DNA of 64,000 nucleotides from Gnetum montanum (GCA_015680685.1 MNCI01004113.1:533701-597700), one strand, 5' to 3'; positions 47,249 to 59,880 are shown, counted from the first letter of the stretch. Notes: a model not told the origin generated them from the letters alone. Program-made: numbers and translations.

Positions 47249-47315
47249 AAGGTGTTAACTTAGTGGTAACACTCTCGATTTAGAAATTTCAAGTTACATA
47301 TTCATTAATTAAACA
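47249..47315 (+). repeat. SINE subfamily A, 5' fragment
   Basis: 'aaggtgttaacttagtggta' and 'acactctcgatttagaaatt' correspond to the head; box B is decayed and the tail is missing. Confidence 0.5.
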
Positions 47316-47589
47316 AATAATAGGTATGGAATTAAAGATTCAACACTACTAATTCCAAATGTTGATATAAAATAGAACAGAGAGATAAAGGCATAATACC
47401 AAAAAATGGGGATTCACTACTTTCCTGAAATGGAGACAACACATTAATGCTAACAAATAATCAAGCATAACATAACTAACTTTTCATTTTTTTTATTTAA
47501 CCAATCCACAATTCCACTATCGTTTACTTTCACCTTTCTATCCATATAATTAATACTTACTCTAAAATATGATTACATGTACCTTTTAC

Positions 47590-48110
47590 TCTATATTTAA
47601 TATAACATTGAATGGTCAAAATAGAGACATGCTAGTGGTATTGTATATGATAAAAAAATTAATAAAATTAAAAGGAAAATTTTACAAGACAACAATTAGG
47701 CCTGCTATCTTATATGGTGTTGAATGTTGCATAGTATAACAAAGACATAAACAACAAATCTATGTACTTAGATGAATCTTGAATGTTACTAGAAAAGATA
47801 AATTGCATAATAAAAATATTTTTTTTTTTAAAAAAAAAGCATGGAGTAGCTTTTATTTCAAGTAAGTTATAGAAAAGGTGGCTTAAATGCTTTGGGCACG
47901 TGCCAAGATGATCAAACAATGAACCTATAAAAAAGGATGCTACATCACTGTTCCAAAAAAAAAAACCACCAAAAGGAAGACCAAAAAGACATGAGAATAA
48001 CAATTGAAGATGATTTAAAGAAATTGTAAATAAACAAAGTTCTATCTCTTCATAAAGGCAAATAGTGAAAAAGAAATTATTTTGGCCCGAAAGGCCAATA
48101 TGTTTGGCAC
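47590..48110 (+). pseudogene. RTE-type LINE ORF2 C-terminal remnant
   Basis: LKGKFYKTTIRPAILYGVEC (about 47670-47730), then ILNVTRKDKLHNKNI (about 47774-47817), and after a T/A run KRWLKCFGHVPR (about 47874-47910) and 'PPKGRPKRHENN' (about 47965-48002). This order is typical of the end of RTE-clade ORF2 proteins. Internal stops and a homopolymer expansion at 47820-47838 break it. The usual 3' tail appears at 48464, after inserted sequence. Confidence 0.75.
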
Positions 48111-48463
48111 GATGGGGGGGGGATGGGGAATGTATTTTGTCACCCTCCACGTCACGCACCATGTAAGATCCCATGATGGAGAAAAATGCGATGGAAAAAA
48201 AACACAATGAAAAGTCCAAGCCATGGAAAAAAACACATGTAAAGTCCATGCCATGGAAAAAAAACACTATGAATCAAATTAATAGAACTTTTTACAAGAA
48301 TTATTATTGAATAACGTACAATCATTTTGATTTTGGTTGTCAATATGAATATCAATTCTCAATGAATCAATTTGAGATTTTATTAATTTGTAAAATATAT
48401 AAGATTCTCGATCAAATAATAGATATATATTATAAATATATAGCTAAACTAGTGTAGTTAATC

Positions 48464-48510
48464 CCATTTTGTTGGGACAAGGCTAGGATGATGATGATGA
48501 TTGAATGGGA
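48464..48510 (+). repeat. RTE-type LINE 3' tail
   Basis: 'cccattttgttgggacaagg' followed by 'ctaggatgatgatgatgatt'. Probably the tail of the remnant at 47590-48110, separated by about 350 bp of other sequence. Confidence 0.6.
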
Positions 48511-49359
48511 CAACACTAAGTTGTAACCATACTTTGGGTATATTTTTAGGAGGCCAATATGTGAAAAAGTCTTAGTTTTAACACCCACTTTATTAGAATT
48601 TAAGTAAACCATAATAATAACTTAAGAACCATTCAAAATTACAATGTTATAGACAAAGTAGCAAGCTCACTAATTAAACTTTAAACTAGAAACCTATTAC
48701 CTATAAATCCTTGTGAGATAAGTATTGAACCTCTAAGTGATAACCCTTTAACTTATTTAATAAGTCATATGTAATTCATTAGTTAAGAGTTTTGAATTAG
48801 ATCTAGACATAATTTTGAATTAAACATATGTTATAAAAAAAGGATTGAGATACAATTTAGCAGGATTAATTCCCAACACTCATCTAAAGCCATAAGTAAA
48901 CCCAAAGATGAGGTTTGAACTAAAAATAGCTAAGAAGGTCCTCAAAATAAGATTACTTCATAGACAACAAACTTGAATTCATCATTCACATCTAAAAACC
49001 ATCACATGTGTGTCATAACTTTGTAAATAGGTAGGAAAACAAAATAGATTTTCTAACAAATAATGCTTTCACTTAATAGTGACATTGAGTAGATATCATC
49101 AAAAAAATATGAAAAGAAAAAACTTTCTAATTTTCACACTATCTACTTAGGTGTCCAACCTTACAATTAATACTTTGAAAAATTAAGTGAAAAATTAATT
49201 GTTATTAGGGAGGAAGATCTAGTCCTAAAAAAATTTGCATCACTTTTCAACATCCATGCTTGAACTAAATTTTTTTTTTTAAATTGAGATAGAGAATTAT
49301 GGCTTAATACCAATATTTGTATCAAAGTAAGAAAATGGTAGCACTTATGGAAATATCTT

Positions 49360-50470
49360 CACCTCATCGCTTGTTATTAATCTTACATTGATAATGTTTT
49401 CTATCAACTATAACCTTCTTGTCAACACTAGTTTTAAAATTTGAGTTAATAGTATTTTTGTCAAACAAGAACACATTTTCTATACAAGCTATTTGTTTGG
49501 GTAGCTTAATACTTTCTCTACTACTAGTAAAAATATACACAGGAGATTTTGTCATCTTTAGATTCTTTATTATCATTTGATCATTGTTTTCATTAACATT
49601 AACTTGATTTTTCATATCTTTAACTTCATAATATTTTTATATCTTCAACTTTAACACATTTTTTCTTTTCTTCAGAAACTTTTTTCTTGAGCAAAAAATA
49701 CCAAGTCCTTCATGATGCTAGAAGTTACAAGAATTTGAAAGATTATAATATCTAATTAGTTGAATATAACTTTTTCCTTCTACTTTTAATTCCAATTCCT
49801 TTTTATGATTGAGAAAATTAATTTCAACAAAAAAAAAATCAATGCAAACCAAAAGTTAAAGAAATAGACTTCATATGCTTAATTGGATTGAGAAGACTAA
49901 CAATTTCCTACTCAGTATTCTAAAAAATCAATGGAAGATTATATAACTCGACAAAACATAAAACTTTAACATGTTCTTCAAATTGGACATCAAAATCTAC
50001 AAGCCACTTACAAATAATCAACATTACATCCTTATGTATAAAAGATCCTATATTTAGGGCATGTTGCACCATCGAAGTGTTGCTTAACTCAACAAGTGGA
50101 AAAAATGAAAATAATACCTAGCACAAAGAACTTGGATGCTATATTTTTTCATCACACTATTTAATTGTAAAATGAAACTTTGATTATGAGGTAGGTGACT
50201 CAAAATTTGAATGAACACATATTGTGATGAAAGATTAGCAACCAATGACTCATATTCATTATCAAGAAGAATAAAATCAGGTGTCTTAATTGCTTCAACA
50301 TCACTAAAAGAAGGCATTAGAACTTTTTTCTTACCAGCTTGTAAATATGCATTTTGAGAATCAACAAAAAATTTTGCATCGATAAAAAAGCAAGAATTTT
50401 TAACATTAGTTGAAGAAGTTAGGATTAATATAGAATCCCTCGTAGGTAAATTGTAGACAAATCAAATCCA
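49360..50470 (-). pseudogene. LINE ORF1-like remnant, antisense
   Basis: On the minus strand it matches the plus-strand stretches 54660-55800 and 59030-59880 along most of its length. Recognisable are 'GSFIHKDVMLIICKW', 'QFEEHVKVLCFVEL' and 'EIVSLLNPIKH' (about 50020-49880), and a zinc-knuckle-like region after 'YYNLSN' (about 49740), followed by Lys-rich sequence. This layout (a beta-type domain, a knuckle, then a basic tail) resembles the ORF1 proteins of plant LINEs (DUF4283 plus zf-CCHC type). Frames shift often. Assignment to a particular LINE family is not secure. Confidence 0.5.
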
Positions 50471-50804
50471 CTAGAGAAAAATTAAAGAGAAAAAAATTGG
50501 ATTTGGTAGAGAAGCATCTTAATTTTCTTCTCTAGTTTTTTCCCTTATTGATGCTTGGTGGCTAGCTAAATATCTAAAGTAAGAACCTACTACCCCTAAG
50601 TAGGCTCAACACCCCCCGATATCCCAAAGTATATCTCACATATACTAAAAAACCTTCCCTACCTTAGATGGTGTATGATGAATTAGTTCTTTCATACTCA
50701 CTATTTCATGTGACGTTTTACAAGCTCATAGGTAAATACTACCTCAATTAATATCTATGTATCTACGAACAACTATTGTTGTCTCCTGCAATGTTTTATC
50801 ACAA

Positions 50805-51030
50805 TGAGGTGTTAGCTTAGTAGTATGGTTCTTAGCCTAGAAATTCCAAGTCACAAGTTCAATTCTATTAGGTAGCATTGAGTTATAAACTTCTATAAAT
50901 CTTAGGATGTACTTATGTTTCACTTATTTTGGGTTTAAACAATGAAGTGTTAACCTAATGGTATGAGTTTTAGCTTAGTAACCCTAGGTCATAGGTTTGA
51001 TTCTACTAGGTAGCCCTAAGTTAAAAATTC
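50805..51030 (+). repeat. SINE subfamily B, head-to-tail dimer
   Basis: Copy 1 runs from 'gaggtgttagcttagtagta' to 'gggtttaaac'. Copy 2 starts 4-5 bases later with 'gaagtgttaacctaatggta' and ends at 'taggtagccctaagtt'. The same arrangement is at 11324-11497. Confidence 0.65.
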
Positions 51031-52439
51031 ACTTCACAATAATATTATATTATTCATATAGGGTTTTACATGGATAGAAAAATATAACAAAATGTAAAAT
51101 CAACCAAAAAACTAAGCTTATAATCAACAATAAAAATATCAAAATGAAAAAAAACATTAGCAACCCTCGATAGGAAAAAATGAAAATTGCATAATTGCAT
51201 AATAAAAATAATGAATTAACAAAACTTGCAAAACTAAAAGAAACAACCAAAATATCATGGTGGAGTAGCTTAGGGTAGGATAAAGAATAAACCCTTACTA
51301 GAAAATAAGAAGGGTATCATAAACTTCAAATCAAGATTAAGAATCTAAGCAAAGCCTTCTAAAATGCATAATAGGATAGAAGAAAATACTTTAAGTGCAA
51401 CATGCATAATGGAAACTTTAGATGCAAGCTAAGTGTTTAAGTGAAACCTTTCAAAAAACACTAACAATATTGAACTAACAAAAGTTTCAATCCAATGATG
51501 TAAACTAGACCAAAAATCACTATGGTAACAAAGTAATATAGTAACAAGCATGGCTAAAGGACTTCTTCTATAGCCATAGGTTAGGATTAGAATAGGGATA
51601 ACCCTAATGTATCGTTGATAAAGTTTTTTTTCCTACCATGCCTTACTACTTTCCCAAAAAAATCTAATTCTTAAAATTAATACTATAAAATTTACATATA
51701 AAACTAAACTAAACTACATGACATCACATATAACATGACATTAAAAGAAACTTCACATTTCAACCAATAACATATCTACCAAGGTTCTATACTAACAAAC
51801 AAAGTATAGCATACATTATTTTTCAACAAAACAAATAAAGGTAAATGTAATTGAAAAAAAAATAGAAGACAACATGAGTTCTAACACTTTCTTATGAAGA
51901 ATATATTATTTAAAATTTTACAGTATATCCTTCAATGACAACAATAACATCATCATGATATTTTTTTTCCATCTAAATGGGCTAACAAGTTAAGGTTAAA
52001 GAAAGGATTGGATAATAAATTTTTATGGTTAAGTAAGTGATAGGTGGTTTAAGTAGCTAGGTCATTTTCTTGTTAAGCAAAAGATTATCAATTTTAGTTA
52101 CACTTGAGGCATCATTATATTTTTTCTAATTTTTCTAAGGTTGTCTTCGAGTGTACCTATAATCAAATTATTTTAGTATCTAATCCACTTCCTTAATTTT
52201 CTATGATTGACAATATTTTTCTAAACATTCAAAATTCTTAAAATGCATCAATTAATTAGACATTACTTAATTAGGGCATGTCCCTTATAGTTTGCAAGTC
52301 ACGAGTTTGATTTCAACAAGTATGTTTGTAGTTTATCTCTCTTTCTCTTTTTATTTCATGCTAAGGTTTCATCACAAGGTTGATTTCTTCAAACTTATTT
52401 TTTCTCTATGTGAGATTCTAAATGACTCCCAACTTCTTC
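51031..52439. other. AT-rich stretch with one repeat-C fragment
   Basis: No coding evidence. A degraded repeat C lies near 52070-52190 (gaggcatcattatatttttt, then gagtgtacctataatc). Confidence 0.4.
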
Positions 52440-52620
52440 TAGTGATGCTAAAATTTTATTGATTTTCAAAATATAAATTTACAAGTTAGCAAGTAGGAAT
52501 CTATGATATCATCTTCTAGTGATATTATTGTAAATAACATGTCTAATTTTTTCTTCCTAATGATGTATATGAGCTACTAGTTACATTCACTTATGGGATG
52601 TGACATATAATGCAAAGTTA
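52440..52620 (+). pseudogene. LINE ORF1-like fragment, sense
   Basis: Short match to 54740-54920: 'ttgattttcaaaatataaat' and 'cttctagtgatattattgta', then 'cttcctaatgatgtatatga'. It is one more piece of the ORF1-like family. Confidence 0.45.
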
Positions 52621-52648
52621 GATTTATAAAAAAAAAAAAACCCTTTAA

Positions 52649-52790
52649 CAATTAGTTGTTAGCCTAGTGGTAATGACTTTTGATTTGAAAGCTCAAAGTC
52701 ATTGGTTTGATTTTGCTAGGCAATGTTGAGTTACATATCTTAGGAATATACCTATATTATAATTATTTCAAGGTTTCAAAACCTTTCAAA
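52649..52790 (+). repeat. SINE subfamily A, sense copy
   Basis: 'ttagttgttagcctagtggt' and 'aatgacttttgatttgaaag', box B-like 'attggtttgattttgc', and an end 'caaggtttcaaaacctt'. Slightly shortened body. Confidence 0.65.
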
Positions 52791-52829
52791 GAAATATTAT
52801 TTTCAATATCTAGGATAATATATAGCAGA

Positions 52830-53015
52830 ATTTAAATTAAAAGGTAAAGTTTATATATGAGGTGATGTCAATGCAAGGATTGGTTCTTAGTAGATTAATA
52901 TTTTTATAGTGGCAAAATAATCAAGGATGGATTGATATGCAAAATTATGTTTAAATTAAAATTGGATGGGAAAGAAAATTAGAAGATACTGAAACAAATC
53001 AAATAGCAAAGCACA
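52830..53015 (+). pseudogene. LINE endonuclease fragment
   Basis: 'GDVNARIG' (52860-52884) corresponds to the GDFNAR motif of the APE-type endonuclease of LINEs. The frame decays after it and is cut at 53016 by a copia LTR. Confidence 0.5.
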
Positions 53016-53566
53016 TGTTAGAATAGGGATAATGTAGGAAAATATGCCTTGTTGGTGGATCGAAGGTTGTTTCCCTTCTGGAATGGAAACCAAAATAAGT
53101 GTAGAGATCCTTATGGATTTCATATTATCTAAACCTTTACTAAAGAACTACATGATCTTAATTCCTTGTGTGCTATGTCACAAGGATATGTAGGCTTGTA
53201 GAAAAGCTTTGGCTCTGATGCTTAGGCCATCACTCTTCTCTATAAAGTAGGGCTTACGGTTAGATGCATTTGAGTTAGAACATGTCTTAGCTTTCTTAAG
53301 AGAATAATGTCTTATGTATATGTTAATGCTCTTGAGTATGTTGCATGTGTTGCATTGGTTTGGTCACTTACATGATTATAAAGGTATTCTTGCAATACTC
53401 TTAAACATGGACTAACATGTGACTTGTAAATTATATACTTATGTTATGCTTGTAGGTTCTTAAGGATGTGGAGGTGTAGTCCACTTTGAGCCTACTCTAG
53501 AACAGTTGGCTACTTTGGAATTCTTGGGTGGTGTTGATTAGTACTTTCCCAAGTAGTGTCATTACA
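53016..53566 (+). mobile_element. 5' LTR of a Ty1/copia-type element
   Basis: 551 bp from TGTTAGAAT to CATTACA, with a TATA box (TATAAAG) at 53241. It is followed after two bases by a primer-binding site, so it is a 5' LTR. It interrupts LINE endonuclease sequence. No matching 3' LTR was recognised. Confidence 0.75.
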
Positions 53567-53568
53567 TT

Positions 53569-53585
53569 TGGTATTAGAGCCAAGG
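53569..53585 (+). promoter_or_regulatory. Primer-binding site, initiator-Met tRNA type
   Basis: TGGTATTAGAGCCAAGG differs by one base from the common plant site TGGTATCAGAGCC. It primes minus-strand DNA synthesis. Confidence 0.8.
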
Positions 53586-54659
53586 TTTTAGTTCAAGCAG
53601 AAGACACATTCAAACACTTTTGCAAAGAAATTATAAGTGACAAATGAGATGCCTAAAGAATAATGAATAAATCCTAGTCTCACTTTTGTACAGATTCAAA
53701 TTATGTGAACAATTGCTTTAAGTTGATGACATATACATACACCATCTATCTTAAAACAAAGAAAGTTGAATGACTCTCCAATTTGGTGCCTATGGCGATA
53801 GTTTTCATAAGTGGATGATGCAATCATGTGTCATCTACCCATAACAAAAATGATCAAATGATTTAAGATTTGATTGATTCTAAAAATGTTCCTTTCTTGT
53901 TAGGGTGAGCTCTAGCACAAAACATAAACATGCTTTAGCTTAAAATTTTATACTAAGAAATCATATGATGTGCCAAGGAAATATTATTGATGATCTCTAG
54001 TTTGTGAAAAATAGCTTTATGTGTTGAAGCTTGTTATGGTAAATTGTGAGAGAAACATATTATCTCCTATCCATTAATTCTTGTGATAATGTAAGATAGT
54101 AACTCTATCATGGATCAAATATGAGGCAATGCATATGATCACTATTTCTTGTTGTAATTTGTTACTATTTTTGTGTGATTGTCCTTATATTCATTTATCT
54201 TGTCAAGGTTCTTTGGCTTAAATGCCCTAAGAACTTTATAATTTGATGTTACAATGTGATAGTTTTGGTGTTTGTGTATGGTGAAATTACATTTGAATTC
54301 TTAACCAAAAATCTATTGCCAATGATGCCTTATTGAGTTAACTCATGATCCACAAAAGAGAATTAACAATGTTTCAAATTATCTTATTTACAATCTCATG
54401 TTTGAGAGAATTTTTCCCATGTTCCTATTCTTTGGATGGTAGGTTGAACATGGAAGTTCTTAGATGTTTTGATATCTCGGATTCTTTATTCAAATTTTCC
54501 TCATTGAGGATTTGATTTGGTTTATGAAGTAGTAGAATGGATTGTGGGTGAGGATCCATCCTTATGTGAAATAACATGATGCATTATTATCAACTTATGA
54601 CCACTCAAATATACAGTACTTGAATTTTTTCAATAGATCTAATTTTTCTCTTTAACTTT
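53586..54659 (+). other. Putative internal remnant of the copia element
   Basis: No gag motif could be supported; the frames are heavily broken. It passes without a visible boundary into LINE ORF1-like sequence at about 54660. Confidence 0.35.
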
Positions 54660-55800
54660 TATCTAGTGGATCTGATTTCTCTAAAATTTCCCTATGGAGA
54701 ATTCTATATTACTCTTAACTTTTTCAACTAATGTTGAAATTGCTACTTTTATTGATATAGAAATTTTGGTTGATTCTCAAAATGTAAATTTATAAGTTGG
54801 TAAGAAAAAAGTTTTGATGACTTCTTCTAGTGTTGTTAATGTAACTAAGACACTTGATTGTGTTCTTCTTAATGATGTTTACGAGTCATTAGTTGCTGAT
54901 CTTTTATCACAATACATGTTCATTCCATTTTTAGATTCCTTACCTCCTAATCAAAGTTTCCATTTGTAGTTAAATGATATGATGAAAAAACATGACATTT
55001 AAGTCCTTAATGCCAAGTATTATTCATGTTTATTTTTTACTTATTGAGTTAGGCAAATGCTTTGATGACATAATATGCTCTAGATATAGGATCATTTATA
55101 CATTATAATGTATTGTTGATCATTCACAAGTGGGCTCTAGATTTTAATGTCTAATTTGAAGAGTATGCTAAAGTTTCATGCTTTGTTGAGTTATCTAATC
55201 TTCCATTGATTTTTCAAAAAGATGAGTAGGAAATTATTAGTCTTCTCAATCCCATTAAGAATAAGGAGTTTATTTCTACAACTTTTTGTTTTTGAAAATA
55301 TTTTTTCGTTGAAATCAACCTTCTCAGTAGTAAAAAGGAATTGGAATTACAAGGAGGAAGAAGGACTTATATTTAGCTAATTACGTATTATAATCTTCAT
55401 AATTCTTGCAACTTTATCCATTGTGAAGGAAATTTATTTAATGCTTGTTCTTTTCTGCTCAAGAAAAAAATTTAAAGAAAAGAAAAAGTGTATTAAAGTT
55501 GAAGATAGAAAAAAATCAATATGAAGTTGAAGATATGAAAAATCAAGTTAATGTTAATGATAAGAATGATCAGATGATAATAAAAATTTAGAAAAGATAA
55601 AAGCTTTTATGCATATTTTTGCTAATACCAAAGAAAGTATTAAGTAGCCAAGATAGATAGCTCATAAGGCAAATTTTTCCTTATTTGACAAGAATATTAT
55701 TAATTCAAAGATTAAAACTAGTATTAACACGAAGGTTATAGTTGATGGTAAAGACTCTCAATGTGAAATCAATAATAAGCGATGTGTAGATTTTTTTATA
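54660..55800 (+). pseudogene. LINE ORF1-like remnant, sense
   Basis: Best preserved of the three copies. 'GSFIHYNVLLIIHKWALDFN' (about 55093-55150), 'FEEYAKVSCFVELSNLPLIF' (about 55156-55215), 'EIISLLNPIKNKEFIS', then 'KKELELQGGRRTYI' (about 55333-55375) and 'YYNLHNSCNFIHCEGNLFNA' (about 55387-55450), a decayed C..C...GH....C knuckle, and a Lys-rich tail. Stops and shifts are present. Confidence 0.55.
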
Positions 55801-55879
55801 TGTAAGAAGATTCAAAAGAAAGTTTTTTATTTTGCAAATTTTTGGTAGCCCAATATATCAAATGATATGGATGGCCTAA

Positions 55880-56646
55880 CTAAGAAAAACTGATTTTTTT
55901 TTAGTTGTGATATCTTTGCAATACGAATGAGTTTTGGGCTAATGTTAGGCTTGTTGGAAAGTTGGTGTTGTAATCTATAAGCTTGTAAAGTTTTAGATCA
56001 ATTTGAATTTATTTGATGATTCAAATTTGTTCCAAAGAAGGGTCTTCAATAAAATTGTTCAACATCAAGAATAGAAATTAGTTATTTGCACAATAAATAT
56101 CTCTGCAATCTAAGAGAGTTTTGGAATGAGTGAATACTTGATACAAAGCTTTTTCAGCAATCTACCTACTTGAAAAATTTTGAATTGATTTGATGATTAA
56201 AATTTGTAACACAAGAGTAGCTCCAAATGTGATTATTTAACTTCTTGGCTTAATAAATTGGTGAATATGATGAATTGATGATGGATAAAAGTTATCGGAG
56301 TGAAAAATTTTGTAACATAAACTATCTTATTACTAGAGCATCAACTTGCCTTAATGTCATCAATTGCTTCTCTTATAAACATGATTTTCCCACATATTTA
56401 TAACGAAATGATGGAAAAATAATAGAATATGATGGGATAAGCTTATTTTACAAAAAATGACTAGAAATTCAAGAGACATGAGAGATTGCGGTCATCCTCT
56501 AATTACATTTGCCCATTAATCTTTTAATAAAATAAAACAAATTATTGTTTTACTTGATGTGATGATAAAGTGTATGGATCATCCTTTTTTTCTATCTCTT
56601 GCTTATCTTATTGGACATATGGGGCATGACACACTATCTCTAATAG
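55880..56646 (-). mobile_element. Putative 3' LTR of the antisense copia element
   Basis: Begins on the minus strand directly after the polypurine tract with 'tattagagatagtgtg', close to the usual copia start TGTTAGA. It contains a TATA-like word, TTTATAAGAG (about 56373-56382). The distal end is not fixed. Confidence 0.4.
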
Positions 56647-56655
56647 TCCCCCCAT
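56647..56655 (-). promoter_or_regulatory. Polypurine tract of the antisense copia element
   Basis: AATGGGGGGA on the minus strand, after the end of the RNase H region. Expected position for plus-strand priming. Confidence 0.65.
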
Positions 56656-57782
56656 TAGTGTGGAATGCATGATTTTTTTGATCTTTTTATCTTTATTCTT
56701 GAATCTTCTTGATGCCTATACCATGGCAATTGTACTCAAATCTATAATTTAAAATAGAGTTAGTTAATAAATTTGCTAGTTGATTATTAATTTACACATG
56801 TTTAGGTTTGATGGTTTCCTTCACTTTTGTTTGATGAAATAATATTTGATGTCTATGTGCTTTGATTTCTTTTGTAGCACATGTTCATTTGATAATTGGA
56901 TAGCTACTATGTTATCACAAAATAGTTTGATTGGAAGATCAACTTGGAATCCTAAGTGTGCCATGAGTTTCTTAAGCCAAAGTATATATTGTTTGCACTT
57001 AGCCATAGCTATGAATTCAACTTCACAAGTTGAGAGAGATATTGAAGTTTGCTTTTTTCATTTCCAATATATTGCACTATCTCCATGGAATATTATGACT
57101 CATGATGTAGATTTTCTACCATTATGATCTCCTCCCCACTTAACATTTGAATAAGCATGAAATTATCTATTTCCTTTGGTATAGATGAGTTCATGATCTG
57201 TTGTGCCTTTAATGTACTGTAGATATGTATGGAGCATTGAGATGGCTTTGCCTTGCTTCTTGGATGTATCGTGATAGGTAGGATGTAGCAAACTTAAGAT
57301 TTAATCTTGTGTGACATAGAAATTTGATAGCTTCAATCATGCTTCTATATTGAGTTGCATTCACAAGAGGTCTATTATTCTTATATTGAAGCTTCAAATT
57401 GTTAGGAAGTGGGGACATTGTATCTTTTTATTTGTTGATTTTATATATTTCGAGCATGGAGAAAGGATATTTGCTTTGATGAACTTTGATTCTCTCCTTA
57501 TCTTGATCAACTTGAATTCCAAGAAAGTAGTTTAATTCTCCTTTGTCTTTCATCTCAAATTCACTCTTCATATCAAGCTTTAATTCTTCTATTATTTTAT
57601 TGTTTGTGGATGTGAAGATAAGATCGTAAACAGATAGTGAGATTAGGATGAAATTTGTATTATCATGTCTATAATAGAAAGTCACCTTAAACATACAAGA
57701 TAAATATCCTCTTTTAAGTAAATAATCATTGATTTTATGAAACCATGCCCTTTGGGGCTTGCTTTAATCCATACAATGTTGT
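56656..57782 (-). pseudogene. Ty1/copia reverse transcriptase-RNase H remnant
   Basis: Read on the minus strand from 57782 down. 'TLYGLKQAPKG' (KALYGLKQAPRAW motif, about 57778-57745) comes first. Then 'SVYDLIFTS', where YVDD has become SVYD (about 57632), and 'FEMKDKGELNYFLGIQVDQD' (about 57560-57500), a strong copia signature. Next 'ATQYRSMIEAIKFLCHTRLN' and 'FATSYLSRYIQ' (57357-57260), and the RNase H with 'LFCDNIVAIQLSNEHVLQKK' and 'KHIDIKYYFIKQK' (about 56925-56820). RT would copy RNA to DNA in the particle and RNase H would degrade the RNA strand. The lost first Asp of YVDD plus frame breaks mean it is dead. Upstream gag and integrase are not present; the remnant ends abruptly at a LINE. 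Confidence 0.85.
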
Positions 57783-58345
57783 AGCAAAATACAAGATGAT
57801 GTAGCACTAATAGTAAATTTAGAAATAAGGTTAAAAGTAATGTTGCATCAAATACAAAAAATTTTGTGAAAGTACAAAATTGAAGGTAAATGTTGAAAAA
57901 ACAAAAGTGCTAATTTGTGGAACTAACAAGAGAGGTTACGCTTTCTAGGTAAATAATATAAGATTGGAGCTTGTTGATACTTACAAATATTTGGAAGTAG
58001 AATGATCTCAAAACTATAAGTGGAAGCATTATATATCATATCAAATTGTAAATGGATAAAAGATTTTCTATACAATGAAAAACAAATGTAGCACTCACAA
58101 TATTTGGGCTTGGACAATTCAAAAATGTCTTTTTCAAATAATTATACAAACTATAGTGCTTTATGGATGTATGGTGTGAGGCCCAGGTCTTAATCAAGAA
58201 TCATAGAAAAAAATTAGGGAACTTTAAAAATAGTTCTTGTTAGATGCATTCAAGGTAGCAACTTAAGTTCCAAATGCAATAATTGTATTAGAAGCTAATT
58301 TGTTGCCATTGGAAGTTAAAACAATGTATTGATTTTTAACATTAT
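57783..58345 (+). pseudogene. LINE reverse transcriptase remnant (family X), sense
   Basis: Starts inside the catalytic box region with 'DDVALIVNLEIRLKVMLHQI' (57794-57853). Then KVNVEKTKVLICGTNKRGYA (57886-57945), 'RLELVDTYKYLEVE' (57962-58003) and 'IIQTIVLYGCMV' (about 58141-58176), and finally 'LLDAFKVATQVPN' (about 58240-58280). It is collinear with 9690-10100 on the other strand and with 21310-21720. Frameshift near 57850 and stops. It abuts a copia remnant in opposite orientation. Confidence 0.8.
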
Positions 58346-59029
58346 ACTTAAAAATAATAATAGCAATAAGATCTTAGGAGAGATCATCCAAAAATCTGAA
58401 CAATAAGGGTGGTTCCATGAAGGATGGTTATGGGTACAAAATTAAGGTATTGATAATATTGATGGAATAATAAATACAAAACAAGCTTGGAAACTTGTTA
58501 TAGGAAAAGTTTTAGAGAGCTAACAAAATGAGGCAAAAATATAAAAAAGCTTCAATTTTACTAGCAAAATATTAGAGGTGGTAGACATGATGAAAGAGAG
58601 TATCTATATGCAATAATTCTAATATCAATGAAAACACTAATTAGTAAAGTAAGAATAGGATCACACCATCTTTGACTTGTATTTGGAAGATGGAACAATG
58701 AGCAACATGAAGATAGAATATGTTGTCTATATTTACTAGAAGTGATGGAGGATGAACAACATTATTAGAATGTTGTTGACCAAATTGCTTCAAAAGAAAA
58801 TGAAAAACCTTTAGTTTGTTTTTGTATAAGTTATTCAAGCTACTAGTGTTCATCTTAGGAAGTTATATAGAAGACACGTTTAAATTACATGAATATTGGA
58901 CATACATATTGTACTCAAGATTTATTTCTAGTGATGTATTTTTCATAAGTTCATTTGTTTGATGGGTCTTTTAGGTTGACACAAATGTAATAAAATATCA
59001 GTATTAGAATTAGTATTTTGAGTTACTTA
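58346..59029. other. Possible LINE 3' region, nothing recognised
   Basis: AT-rich, no domain. It may continue the preceding LINE or belong to the ORF1-like repeat that follows. Confidence 0.3.
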
Positions 59030-59880
59030 CCTTATAATTGAAGTTTTGCTTCATAGTTAAATGATGTGATGTAAAAGCATAACATTCATGTTATTTATGT
59101 CATGTACTATTCTCATTTTTTTTTGACTTGTTGAGCTAGGTAATTCTTTAATGATGCATCATGCCCTAGATATAGGATCATTTATACATAAGCATGTTGT
59201 GTTAAACATTTACAAGTAGACTATAGATTTTGATGCCCAATTTGAAGAACATTCTAAAGTTTCATATGTTATCAAGCTATTGAATCTTTTGTTGATTTTT
59301 TAGAGAGTTGAGCAGAAAATTGTTAGTCTTTTTAGTCCCATTAAGCATATAAAATTTATTTTCAAACCATTTGCTTTTTATAGATGTATTCTTTTTGTTG
59401 AAATCAATCTTCTTAATTGCGAAAAGGAATTGGTATTACAAGTAAGTGGAAGATTTATATTTAGCCAATTACATATTATAATCTTTCTAATTCTTCTAAC
59501 TTATTTCATCATGAAGGACATTTGTTTTACAATTGTCCTTTTCAACTCAAGAAAAAAGATGCTAAGAAAAAGAAAAAATAGATTGAAGTTAATAATAGAA
59601 AAAACAATTTAAAGATAATAATGTGAAAAATAAAGTTAATGTCAATAATAAGAATGACTAAGTAACAATAAGAAAACTATACAAAATAGAAGCTTCTATG
59701 AATATTTTTACATGTACTATAGGAAGTATTAATCAATCTAGATAGATAGCTCATAAGGCAAATTTGTCATTATTTGATAAGAATAATATAATTTAAAGAT
59801 TAAAACTAATGTTGAAAAGCAAGTTATAGCCGATTGTAAAGATTATCAACGTAAGGTTAACATTAAATAGCGAAGTAATG
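59030..59880 (+). pseudogene. LINE ORF1-like remnant, sense, second copy
   Basis: Collinear with 55070-55790. It shows 'FDAQFEEHSKVSYVIKLLNL' type sequence (about 59240) and a zinc-knuckle region, 'YYNLSNSSNLFHHEGHLFYN' then 'CPFQLKKK' (about 59472-59556), with one Cys replaced. A Lys-rich tail follows. Broken by stops. Confidence 0.55.
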
